From assembly GCF_030064165.1 (NCBI RefSeq), contig NZ_CP125947.1:5146001-5210000 (forward strand): a DNA stretch of 64,000 bases, given 5' to 3'. The position numbers and the translations under genes were made by a program. The notes beneath the pieces were generated by a model that was not told the DNA's origin, searched no databases, and worked only from the letters and a program-made list of their open reading frames with translations. Each line of letters starts with the position of its first letter. The first letter of the stretch is position 1. The stretch is from Comamonas resistens. GTDB taxonomy: Bacteria; Pseudomonadota; Gammaproteobacteria; Burkholderiales; Burkholderiaceae_C. Below, piece by piece: positions 25,259 through 34,600 of the stretch.

Positions 25259-27664
25259 TCAGCTCAAGCGCTCTGGGTTTGCCTGAATCTTCTGCAGCGC
25301 ATCGCGTGTGGCGCGCACCGTCAGCGCCTCCTCGTCGTGCACGGCCAGCAGGCCCGACTGCAGATAGACAGCCATGCGCTGCAGCTGCAGCAGGTGGCAG
25401 TGGCCATCAAGCGAAGCAAACAGGTGCAACTGCTTGCGGCGGCTGCGCCAGACGTACTGCACCTGGGTACGCACGCCGTTATGGTCCAGCGTGAACCAGC
25501 GCCCCACCTCCAGCGCCTGCGCCCATTCCTGCATGGCGGGCTCTGCCGTGGCATCGGTATTGGGCACCACATTCAGGCCCGCCGTATCCACGCCCAGCAT
25601 CATCTCTATGCTTTCGGCAGACAGCGGCATATCGTCCAGCGTACCGTCGTCGCTGATGTAGTTTTCAAGTTCTGACAGGCGCTTGGCCATGCCTTCGATG
25701 CGGGCCGGTGCGATGGCGGCGGTCTTGGAGACAAAGGCCTCGGCCAAGGTGTCCGTCAGCTTCTTGATCCGAGCCGATTGCTCATCGCCGGTTACACTGA
25801 CCAGCTCCAGGCCCTGACGCAAGGTCTGCAGCAGCGCAGGCAGACCCTGGATGACGCGGGCGCGCTCCTGGCGCGAGGGCTTGGCACTGGCCGACCAGAC
25901 CAGTTCGCTGGCCGCCTGCTTGAAGCGCATGGCCTGTGCATTCTTGGCGCCATAGCGCACCGTGGCCATGGCCAGCACATCGGCCCAGGACTTGAACAGA
26001 AAGTCCCGTACCTCTTCGCACACCGGCATGTCGGCCAGCATATTGCGCAGTTCGATGGTGTACTGAATGGCCAGCGTTTCCTTTTGCTCGACCTGCTGAG
26101 CCACGCTGGTGATCTTGGCTGCGGACTGGTTCTGGGCCAGGTGCTTGGTGAGGAAGTCCTCGAACTCGCGCAGCACCAGGGCGAAAACCTTCTGCCCCGT
26201 CTCGGGATATTGCTCGATCACCTGAACCACGCGGCGGATTTCCACCTCCAGCGCGTTGCCGTTGATGCTGCTGGCATCGAAGCCCATGACGCAGGAGCCC
26301 ATGCGGTCTATCAGCTTGCGTGCGGGGTGGTTGAGATCGCTGAAGAACTGCGGCTCGGCCAGTGCCACCCGCAGCACCGGCACCTGCAGCCGTGCAAACC
26401 AGACGCGGATCGACGGAGGTAAACGGTCCTCCGACAGAATGCTCTGAAACATCAGCGCCACCACTTCAATGGTGGCTTTTTCGCCCTTGGTTTCGGCCTT
26501 CTGCTTCCAGTCGGCCGAGCGCTCGCGCAGCAAATTGGCCAGCTGATCCAGCGCCGCCGGGCTGTAATCCATCACGGGCAGCGCCATGGGCGTGCCGGCC
26601 GCCAGCGGATATGGGGTCTGCAGCTGGGTTGCGGCCAGATGCTGCTCTTGCAGCGCCTGAGCCAGCGCGGCGGAAGCGGGCGGCATGGGCCCCGCCGCAA
26701 CGCCTGGTATCAAGCCTGGCAAGCCAATGGCGGGTTGGCTCAGCAACTGGCGCAGCTGGTTCATGGCGTCCAGTGCACGATGCCGTGCACGCGCCAGCAT
26801 GCCAACGCCAATATGTGCAGCAGATTGGGCTCCCATCCCTGCACCCGCAGGCGCCATGGGTGGTTGAGCGCCAGTCGTCATGCCAGCTTGAGCGTGATAG
26901 CCGCTGTATCCACTGGCAAGCCCATGGCTGCCATAGCCGCCATACCCACTCTGCGCCGCCCCCGGCTCCAGCTGCATGGCCGCCGAACCTGCCGAGCCCT
27001 CGGTGCGACGCACACGCAGCGGAACATCCTGAGCCTTGCTGACACCCTTGGCGTCCAGCAACTTGTGCAAGATGTCGTACTCCGCCGTCATCAGGGACGA
27101 CAGCGCGTTTTGCAAAGGCTCCAGCACACGCAGCAGATGGCTGCGCTGCATCTCCGAGGCCAGCCATTGCTCAACCAGATGCAGGCAGATGGTTTCCGCC
27201 CGGAACAGGTCTTTTGGGGGCAGCTCCTGAGCTTCGAGGGCCTGGATACGCAAGCGCATGGATTCAAAGCCGGGCTGCACGGTCTCACCCATGGCCAGCG
27301 CCATGCGGGAAGCCAGAATCTTGTTCTCCACCACATCGTCGCCCAGAAGCTCGAAGGTCAGCGGCGCAGCGGCAGAGCTGCGCGCCTCGCCCAAGGGCGG
27401 CTTGCGGGCCGCTTGCTGCAGCGCCTGGACACAGGCCTGTAGCCAGGCGGCGCGGTGCAGCTGGAAGCCGACCCAGGCTTCGCGCCACTCCTGCATCTCG
27501 CCCTGAACGGTCACTGCAGAACTTTGGTTGCCGAGGAAGGTTTCGAGCTGGCCGGCCACAGCGGGCAAGCCCTGGCAGATGCCATGAGCCCAACGCAAAC
27601 GCGCCTGCCAGCCCAGTTGTTGCTGGGCCGCAGGCGCGTAGGAGGAAGACTGCGTGGGGGTCAT
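25259..27664 (-). CDS. DUF1631 family protein
   Basis: An 801-aa cytoplasmic protein matching the DUF1631 family by its size and conserved core (VALMFQSILSEDRLPPSIRVWFARLQVPVLRVALAEPQFFSDLNHPARKLIDRMG; KVFALVLREFEDFLTKHL). It is largely helical, with a Gly/Ala/Tyr-rich linker around residues 235-285. The C-terminal 90 residues resemble a PilZ-like beta region (GRWFTLDHNGVRTQVQYVWRSRRKQLHLFASLDG). PilZ domains bind c-di-GMP, but I cannot confirm the RxxxR motif. The function is unknown. The ATG at 27664 is used; an in-frame ATG 7 codons upstream is possible. Confidence 0.85.
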   Translation of the reverse strand: MTPTQSSSYAPAAQQQLGWQARLRWAHGICQGLPAVAGQLETFLGNQSSAVTVQGEMQEWREAWVGFQLHRAAWLQACVQALQQAARKPPLGEARSSAAAPLTFELLGDDVVENKILASRMALAMGETVQPGFESMRLRIQALEAQELPPKDLFRAETICLHLVEQWLASEMQRSHLLRVLEPLQNALSSLMTAEYDILHKLLDAKGVSKAQDVPLRVRRTEGSAGSAAMQLEPGAAQSGYGGYGSHGLASGYSGYHAQAGMTTGAQPPMAPAGAGMGAQSAAHIGVGMLARARHRALDAMNQLRQLLSQPAIGLPGLIPGVAAGPMPPASAALAQALQEQHLAATQLQTPYPLAAGTPMALPVMDYSPAALDQLANLLRERSADWKQKAETKGEKATIEVVALMFQSILSEDRLPPSIRVWFARLQVPVLRVALAEPQFFSDLNHPARKLIDRMGSCVMGFDASSINGNALEVEIRRVVQVIEQYPETGQKVFALVLREFEDFLTKHLAQNQSAAKITSVAQQVEQKETLAIQYTIELRNMLADMPVCEEVRDFLFKSWADVLAMATVRYGAKNAQAMRFKQAASELVWSASAKPSRQERARVIQGLPALLQTLRQGLELVSVTGDEQSARIKKLTDTLAEAFVSKTAAIAPARIEGMAKRLSELENYISDDGTLDDMPLSAESIEMMLGVDTAGLNVVPNTDATAEPAMQEWAQALEVGRWFTLDHNGVRTQVQYVWRSRRKQLHLFASLDGHCHLLQLQRMAVYLQSGLLAVHDEEALTVRATRDALQKIQANPERLS

Positions 27665-27720
27665 TCCATTAGTGTAAAGCGGCAATCGACCTCAGAGCCG
27701 CTGTCGCACCACGACATGGA

Positions 27721-28677
27721 TCAGACCACGGCTCCGGCGTTCGGGTCGTTGGGATCTTGCGACGAAGACTTGGCAGGTCCCTTGACCAGATCTTCACGCT
27801 TGACGCCCAGCCACATGGCAATGGCCGCAGCCACGAACACCGAGGAGTAGATACCGAACAAGATGCCGATCGTCAGCGCCAGTGCGAAGTAGTGCAGGCT
27901 GGGGCCGCCAAAGAAGAACATGGACAGCACCATGGCTTCGGTAGAAGCGTGGGTGATGATGGTTCGGCTCATGGTCGAGGTGATGGCGTGGTCGATCACC
28001 TCGTGCGTGTCGAGCTTGCGGAACTTGCGGAAGGCTTCGCGGATACGGTCAAAGATCACGACCGATTCGTTGACCGAGTAGCCGAGCACGGCCAGCACGC
28101 CGGCCAGCACCGAGAGCGAGAACTCCCACTGGAAGAAGGCGAAGAAGCCCAGAATGATGACCACGTCGTGCAAGTTGGCGATGATGGCCGCGACGCCGAA
28201 CTTCCACTCGAAGCGGAAGGCCAGATAGATCACGATGCCCAGCACCACCATGCCCAGGGCCATGAGGCCATTGTGCATGAGTTCGTCGCCCACCTGAGGG
28301 CCCACGAACTCGGTACGGCGCAATGTAACCTCCGCATCCTCAGCCTTGAGAGCAGAAAGCACCTGCTCACTTTGCTGAGCTGTGGTCACACCTTTCTGTA
28401 CGGGCAGACGGATCATCACATCCTTGGATGTGCCAAAGTTCTGCACGATCACATCGGCATAGCCGAGCTTGGAGATGCTCTCACGCACCTTGCCGATATC
28501 GGCGGGCTGGGTGTAGGCCACTTCCATGACCGTGCCGCCCGTGAATTCCACGGACAGATGCAGGCCGCGCGAGAACAGGAAGAAGACGGCCAGCGCAAAA
28601 GTGATGAAGGAAACCGCGTTGAGAAACAACGCGTACTTCATGAACGGGATGTCTTTTTTGATACGGAAGAATTCCAT
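27721..28677 (-). CDS. secF: Protein translocase subunit SecF
   Basis: A 318-aa RND-type membrane protein that with SecD uses the proton motive force to aid protein export through SecYEG. It has six helices with a periplasmic P1 domain between TM1 and TM2: VEFTGGTVMEV near residue 40, then the SecF core LHDVVIILGFFAFF, VLGYSVNESVVIFDRIREAFR and a THASTEAMVLSMF segment. It is 11 bp downstream of secD. Confidence 0.97.
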   Translation of the reverse strand: MEFFRIKKDIPFMKYALFLNAVSFITFALAVFFLFSRGLHLSVEFTGGTVMEVAYTQPADIGKVRESISKLGYADVIVQNFGTSKDVMIRLPVQKGVTTAQQSEQVLSALKAEDAEVTLRRTEFVGPQVGDELMHNGLMALGMVVLGIVIYLAFRFEWKFGVAAIIANLHDVVIILGFFAFFQWEFSLSVLAGVLAVLGYSVNESVVIFDRIREAFRKFRKLDTHEVIDHAITSTMSRTIITHASTEAMVLSMFFFGGPSLHYFALALTIGILFGIYSSVFVAAAIAMWLGVKREDLVKGPAKSSSQDPNDPNAGAVV

Positions 28678-28688
28678 GCTCTTCCTCC

Positions 28689-30587
28689 TTAGTTGTTGCT
28701 GCCGCGGCTGGCCACGGAGCGGTGTTCACCGCCTTCTGGCTTCCAGACCTGACCAATGGCGAGGCTCTTGAGCTTCTTGCGACCACCGTACCAGAGATTG
28801 ACCAGACCACGTGAGAAGAATACCGCCGAGAACATGCTGGTCAGAATGCCGATGCAGTGCACCACGGCAAAGCCGCGCACCACCCCAGAACCAAAGGCCA
28901 GCAGCGCCAGACCCACAATCAGCGTGGTCACGTTCGAGTCCAGAATCGTGTGCCAGGCGTTCTCATAACCGGCGTGGATGGCCGCCTGGGGCGAGGCACC
29001 GGCGCGCAGCTCTTCGCGAATGCGCTCGTTGATCAGCACGTTGGAGTCAATGGCCACGCCCAGGGCCAGGGCCATGGCGGCAATGCCGGGCAGGGTCAGC
29101 GTGGCCTGCAGCATGGACAGGATGGCCAGCAGCAGCAACACGTTGATGCCCAGAGAGATCGTGGAGATCACGCCGAACAGCATGTAATAGACACACATGA
29201 AGGCAGCAACAGCCACCATGCCCCAGACCACGGAGTGGATACCGCGGTCGATGTTGTCGGCGCCCAGGCTTGGGCCGATGGTGTATTCCTCGATGATCTC
29301 CATGGGCGCGGCCAGCGAGCCGGCGCGCAGCAGCAGCGAGGTGTCGTTGGCTTCCGCCGTGGTCATGCGTCCGGATATCTGCACGCGGCCGCCGCCGATC
29401 TCACCGCGGATCACAGGCGCCGTCACCACCTCGCCCTTGCCCTTTTCGAACAGGATGATGGCCATGCGCTTGCCCACGTTCTCGCGCGTCACGTCCTTGA
29501 AGATGCGCGCGCCCTTGGCGTCCAGCGTCAGGTTGACGGTGGGCTCCTGGGTCTGGCTGTCAAAGCCGGGCTGGGCATCGGTCAGGTTCTCGCCGGTCAG
29601 AGTCACCTGCTTTTGCACGATGACGGCCTGGCCGTTGCGATCCAGGTATTTTTCGGAGCCAAAAGGCACGGGGCCTGTGCCCAGCTCCGCCGAGCGAGCT
29701 TCGGCGGACTCATCCACCATACGCACTTCCAGTGTGGCGGTACGGCCCAGAATATCCTTGGCCTTGGCCGTGTCCTGCACGCCGGGCAGTTGCACGACGA
29801 TGCGGTCCAGACCCTGCTGCTGGATCACGGGCTCGGCCACGCCGAGTTCGTTGATACGGTTGTGCAGCGTCACGATGTTCTGCTTGAGCGCCTGCTCCTG
29901 CACCTTGCGCAGCGCCTCGGGCTTGATCGCAGCGACCATCTTGAAGCCCGTGCCATCAGGCTCGGAAGTGCTGGTCAGGTCGGGGAACTGATCGGCGATC
30001 AGATTGCGCGCAGCCGTCTGCGTCGCTTCGTCACGCACGCGAATGGTGATGTTGTTGCCATCGCGGCTGATGCCGCCGTGGCGAATGTTCTTGTCGCGCA
30101 TGGTGGTGCGCAGATCGCTGGCGTAGCTTTCGGCCTTCTTGGTCAGGGCCGCAGCCATGTCCACCTGCAGCATGAAGTGCACGCCGCCACGCAGGTCCAG
30201 ACCCAGATACATGGGCTTGGCACCGATGGAAGTGAGCCAGTCGGGCGAGCGAGAGACCAGATTCAGCGCCACGATATAGGCCGGGTCGCTGGGATCGCTG
30301 ATCAGCGACTTCTGGATGATGTCCTTGGCCTTGAGCTGATCGTCAGGCGTATTGAAGCGGGCACGCACCGAAGTGCCCTCCAGCGACAGCGAGTCCGGCT
30401 TGAGGCTGGCAGCGCTCAGCGCGGATTCCACTTTTTGCAGCACGGCATTGTCCACCTTCACAGTGGATTTGGCCGAAGACACCTGCACAGCAGGTGCTTC
30501 ACCGAAGAAATTGGGCAGGGTGTAGAGCACCCCCACCAGCAGCGCGATCACGATGATCGCGTACTTCCAGACCGGGTATCGGTTCAT
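28689..30587 (-). CDS. secD: Protein translocase subunit SecD
   Basis: A 632-aa RND-type membrane protein, partner of SecF. Motifs: YLGLDLRGGVHFMLQVD near residue 112, NRINELGVAEPVIQQQGLDRIVVQLPG, and the C-terminal membrane domain with LPGIAAMALALGVAIDSNVLINERIREELRAG. The start MNRYPVWKY at 30587 gives the expected N-terminal helix. A long open frame on the opposite strand (28857-30710) is a high-GC artefact. yajC lies upstream but is separated by a MITE-like element. Confidence 0.97.
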   Translation of the reverse strand: MNRYPVWKYAIIVIALLVGVLYTLPNFFGEAPAVQVSSAKSTVKVDNAVLQKVESALSAASLKPDSLSLEGTSVRARFNTPDDQLKAKDIIQKSLISDPSDPAYIVALNLVSRSPDWLTSIGAKPMYLGLDLRGGVHFMLQVDMAAALTKKAESYASDLRTTMRDKNIRHGGISRDGNNITIRVRDEATQTAARNLIADQFPDLTSTSEPDGTGFKMVAAIKPEALRKVQEQALKQNIVTLHNRINELGVAEPVIQQQGLDRIVVQLPGVQDTAKAKDILGRTATLEVRMVDESAEARSAELGTGPVPFGSEKYLDRNGQAVIVQKQVTLTGENLTDAQPGFDSQTQEPTVNLTLDAKGARIFKDVTRENVGKRMAIILFEKGKGEVVTAPVIRGEIGGGRVQISGRMTTAEANDTSLLLRAGSLAAPMEIIEEYTIGPSLGADNIDRGIHSVVWGMVAVAAFMCVYYMLFGVISTISLGINVLLLLAILSMLQATLTLPGIAAMALALGVAIDSNVLINERIREELRAGASPQAAIHAGYENAWHTILDSNVTTLIVGLALLAFGSGVVRGFAVVHCIGILTSMFSAVFFSRGLVNLWYGGRKKLKSLAIGQVWKPEGGEHRSVASRGSNN

Positions 30588-30673
30588 GATCGCGCTCTTT
30601 GTATTACAGCAACGCACAAAGGGTACGCACGCCCGGATCAGGCGCCGCACCCCTACTCAAACGACAGACAGGC

Positions 30674-30945
30674 TAAGAGCGTATTCACGATCTCTACGCC
30701 GCCGCGTTGAAGCGCAATCGGAATGAGTTCGAAGCGATGGCTCGCCGCTTGCACCGGAGTGCAAGCAAGAGACAGCGCACAGAAATCGCCCGATTTCGCT
30801 CCAACCCTGCGGGACAGCGTCTTTGCGGGCGGTCTGCGGCGTTGCAAATCCTCGCAATAGCACGGCTATTGCTGCGGTGTTGCGCCTGGCATTCCATCCC
30901 GCAAAGCCGCTGTCGCGGCGCGAGGAGATTGTGAGCACGCTCTTA
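30674..30945. mobile_element. 272-bp MITE-like element with terminal inverted repeats
   Basis: The ends are inverted repeats: left TAAGAGCGTATTCACGATCTC (30674-30694) against right, read on the minus strand, TAAGAGCGTGCTCACAATCTC (30945-30925), 18 of 21 identical. There is no transposase gene and the inside shows no convincing protein. The right end coincides with the stop codon of yajC, and the element fills the yajC-secD gap. It looks like a non-autonomous miniature element, present as a single copy in this window. Confidence 0.7.
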
Positions 30946-31275
30946 CTTAGCCGTGCCCTTGGGCAGCACCTGCACCACGGCAGAGCGCTGAATCTGGACT
31001 TCCACGCCAGAGGCCACTTCGATGAAGATGAACTGCTCGGCCATGCGGGTCACGGTGCCGATGATGCCGCCGGCAGTCGCCACCTCGTCGCCCTTGGCCA
31101 GAGCTTCGATCATGGCGCGATGTTCCTTCTGACGCTTCATCTGGGGACGAATCATCACGAAATACAGCACCACGAACATCAGCACCAGAGGCAGCATGCC
31201 GGTGAGCGAACCCATGAAGCCGCCTTCAGCGGCGGCAGCGGGGGCAGTCTGGGCGAAAGCGGAAGAAATAAACAC
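30943..31275 (-). CDS. yajC: Preprotein translocase subunit YajC
   Basis: A 110-aa single-helix inner-membrane protein of the SecDF-YajC complex. It has a short N-terminal exported-like segment (MFISSAFAQ), one helix (MLPLVLMFVVLYFVMIRPQ near residues 27-45) and the family motif RPQMKRQKEHRAMIEALAKGDEVATAGGIIGTV. The start is GTG at 31275, with GGAG 9 nt upstream. Its TAA stop overlaps the terminal inverted repeat of the adjacent MITE-like element. Confidence 0.95.
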   Translation of the reverse strand: MFISSAFAQTAPAAAAEGGFMGSLTGMLPLVLMFVVLYFVMIRPQMKRQKEHRAMIEALAKGDEVATAGGIIGTVTRMAEQFIFIEVASGVEVQIQRSAVVQVLPKGTAK

Positions 31276-31465
31276 GGATCAAACTCCAATCACAACAATA
31301 GCGGTACGGAACCGTTGTTACCGGCCTCGCAAATTAACGGAACATTGTATTCGGCTGAATCGTTCCCGACCCTGGCGAGGGCAGTCACTGCGCGCGCGCT
31401 TTCCCTGATGCCGGCAGGGAGTCCTTCTTGCGCGCCGCTCATCAACAGCGACAAATTCAAAATTC

Positions 31466-31555
31466 ATAGCTGTCACCGCTTGATATGGTTTGATTTTTCG
31501 ATGTTTTAATTGTGAATACCAATGGTGATGAGCGCTATCAGCTATCAAAAGCAGA
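31466..31555. repeat. Family-A repeat in the yajC-IorAB gap
   Basis: It begins ATTCATAGCTGTCACCGCTTGAT and ends GAGCGCTATCAGCTATCAAAA. The halves are imperfect inverted copies of each other. The 359-bp gap (31276-31634) otherwise holds only the terminator at 31586-31615 and presumably the yajC promoter. Confidence 0.6.
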
Positions 31556-31585
31556 GACTCCAATACCCACAGCGCCGTGACCAAT

Positions 31586-31615
31586 ACAAAGGCCGGGGCG
31601 AACCCCGGCCTTTGT
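31586..31615. terminator. Intrinsic terminator after the IorAB gene
   Basis: A 13-bp perfect stem ACAAAGGCCGGGG/CCCCGGCCTTTGT with a CGAA loop, 20 bp past the stop of the leftward oxidoreductase gene. The T run is short, so it is a strong hairpin with moderate terminator character. Confidence 0.7.
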
Positions 31616-31634
31616 CTGACGGCCTTGGCCGCAA

Positions 31635-34600
31635 TTAGTTCACTGCCAGTTTCTGCCCGGCAATGGTCGCGGGCATCGCAGGCGCGCTCCAGCGCTGCAT
31701 CAGCCCCTGCCACTTGGTGCGGGCCGCCGCCAGGTTGCGCTCCTTCACATGGCCGTAGCCGCGGATCTCCTCGGGGATGGAAGCAATCTCCACGGCCAGT
31801 GCCAGCTTGTCAGCCGTCAAGCCCTTGAGCAGGGTTTCGATGCACTGGCGGTATTCGGCAATCAGCGCGCGCTCCGTCTTGCGCTCCTCGGTACGGCCGA
31901 ACGGATCCAGCGCCGTGCCGCGCAAGCCCTTCATGCCCGCCAGCACGCCCATGGCCTTGTGCATCCAGGGGCCATAGGCTTTCTTCTGCAGCTGCCCCTT
32001 GTCATCCTTCTTGGCCGTGGTGGGCGGCGCCAGATGGTGAACGATCTTGAAGTCGCCCTCGAACATCTCGCCGATCTTCTGGGTGAAGACCGCATCGGTG
32101 TGCAGGCGCGCGACTTCGTACTCATCCTTGTACGCCATGAGCTTGAACAGATAGCGCGCCACGGCCTGCGACAGACGCGTGCCCTGACCCAGGCTTTCCT
32201 CCTGGGCCCGCACCCGGGCCACGAAGTCCTGGTACTGCTTGGCGTAGGCGGCGTTCTGGTAACCAGTGAGGAATTCCACCCGCTTGCCCAGCATCTCGTC
32301 CAGCGACGGCTTTTTGACAAACTGGATGACCTGCGAGGCCTGGAACAGCGCGCGCACCGCATTCAGGTCATGGGCGCAGCGGCGACCCCACTCGAAAGCG
32401 GCCTGGTTGTTCTCGATCTGCACGCCGTTGAGTTCCATGGCGCGCATCAGCGAGGCACGGGTCAGCGGCACGCGGCCTTTTTGCCAGGCGTAGCCCAGCA
32501 TCATGGGGTTGGCGTAAATGCTGTCACCCAGCAGCGCTGTCGAGGCTTTTTCGGCATCGAAGCTGCCAACGCCCTCGGCACCCACCGCGTCGGTCAGCGC
32601 CTGCACGCAGCGGGAATCTGGCGACTGCCAGTCGGGGTTGCCCACAAAAGCGGCTGTGGGCGAGGCGTGGGTATTGAGCGCGATAAAGGTGCGCCCCGGC
32701 TGCATGACCGACATGGTGGTCGGCGTGGCCGCGACGATGGGATCGCAGCCGATCACCAGATCAGCCTTGGCCATGTCCACCTTGGTCGTGTAGATGGCAT
32801 CCACGCGGTTGGCAATCTGGATATGGCTCCAGGTGGAGCCGCCTTTTTGCGCCAGACCTGCGGCATCCTGGGTGATCACGCCCTTGCCTTCCAGGTGCGC
32901 GGCCATGCCCAGCAGCGAGCCAATGGTGATCACGCCCGTGCCGCCCACGCCGGCCACCACAATGCCCCAGGCCTGCTCGGCCACCGGAATCACCGGGTCC
33001 GGAATGTTGGGCATGGCGTCCAGGCTGCCTTTTTTCTCTCTCTTGGGCTTTTTGAGCTGCCCGCCCTCGACGGTGACGAAGCTGGGGCAAAAGCCGTTGA
33101 CGCAGGAGTAATCCTTGTTGCAGCTGTTCTGATTGATGCGACGCTTGCGGCCGAATTCGGTCTCTACTGGCTCAACCGAAAGGCAGTTGGACTTGACCGA
33201 GCAGTCACCGCAGCCCTCGCAGACCAGCTCGTTGATGATGACGGTCTTGTCAGGCGTGCTCATGGTGCCGCGTTTGCGGCGGCGGCGCTTTTCGGTGGCG
33301 CAGGTCTGGTCGTAGATGATGGCCGTGCAGCCCTTGATCTCACGGAATTCGCGCTGGATACGGTCCAGCTCGTCGCGGTGGAAGACCTCGATGCCCGGAG
33401 GCAGGTCATTGATCAGCTCATGGTGCTTGGCACGCGCCGGATTGGCATCGAGCTGATGCGTGCGTCCATGGTATTTGCCGGGTTCGTCCGTCACCACCAC
33501 CAGCTTGACCACGCCTTCGGCGCGCAGGCTGTGCGCAATCTGGGCCACCGAGTGGCCTTCGGGCCGCTCTCCCACGCGCTGGCCGCCGGTCATGGCCACG
33601 GCATCGTTGTACAGCACCTTGTAGGTGATGTTCGTGCCGGCGGCGATGCTCTGGCGGATGGCCAGCAAACCGCTGTGGAAGTAGGTGCCGTCACCCAGAT
33701 TGGCGAAGACATGCTGCTCCCGGGTGAACGGCGCCTGACCCGCCCAGGTCACGCCCTCACCGCCCATCTGCGTGAAGGTGCTGGTGTTGCGGTCGGGCAT
33801 CCAGGTCGTCATGTAGTGGCAGCCGATGCCGGCCACGGCGCGGCTGCCTTCAGGCACGCGGGTGCTGGTGTTGTGCGGGCAGCCGCTGCAGAACCAGGGC
33901 GTGCGGTCGCCTGTGGCGACTTCCTTGGCCGCCTTCATCGCCGCCTCGCGCGCATCCAGCACGGCGATGCGTTCGTGCATGCGCGTCTCGATATGTTCGG
34001 GCACGCCCAGCTTGTGCAGCCGCGCGGCAATGGCACGCGCGATGATGGCCGGCGTCAGGTCGGCCGTGGGGCGCAGCAGCCAGTCCGTGCTGGGGTTGGG
34101 CAGCGACCATTCGCCGCCATGCTCGTCGCTGAACTTGCCCACCACATTGGGGCGCACGTCATCGCGCCAGTTGTAGAGTTCTTCCTTGATCTGGTATTCG
34201 ATGACCTGGCGCTTTTCCTCAACGACCAGGATCTCCTGCAAGCCACGAGCAAAGTCGCGCGTGATCGTGGCTTCCAGAGGCCAGACCACATTGACCTTGT
34301 GGAGGCGGATGCCCAGCTGGCGGCAGGTGTCGTCATCAAGGCCCAGGTCGGCCAACGCCTGGCGCGTGTCGTTATAGGCCTTGCCGCTGGCGATGATGCC
34401 GAAGCGGTCATTCGGTGTGGCGATCACATTGTGGTTGAGCTTGTTGGCGCGCACATAGGCCAGGGCCGCATACCACTTGTAGTTCATCAGCCGCGCTTCC
34501 TGCTCCAGCGGCGGATCGGGCCAGCGGATATGCAGGCCGCCGGGCGGCATGACGAAGTCCTCGGGAATGATGATGTTGACGCGGTCCGGGTCCACCTCGA

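Noticed and set aside
28857..30710. 617-codon open frame on the plus strand opposite secD
   Set aside because: It is antisense to a clear secD. It has His/Gln/Ala-rich composition typical of a GC-rich shadow frame and no recognisable domain.
30657..30938. Small open frames inside the MITE-like element
   Set aside because: They are short, Arg/Cys-rich and without transposase motifs such as DDE signatures.
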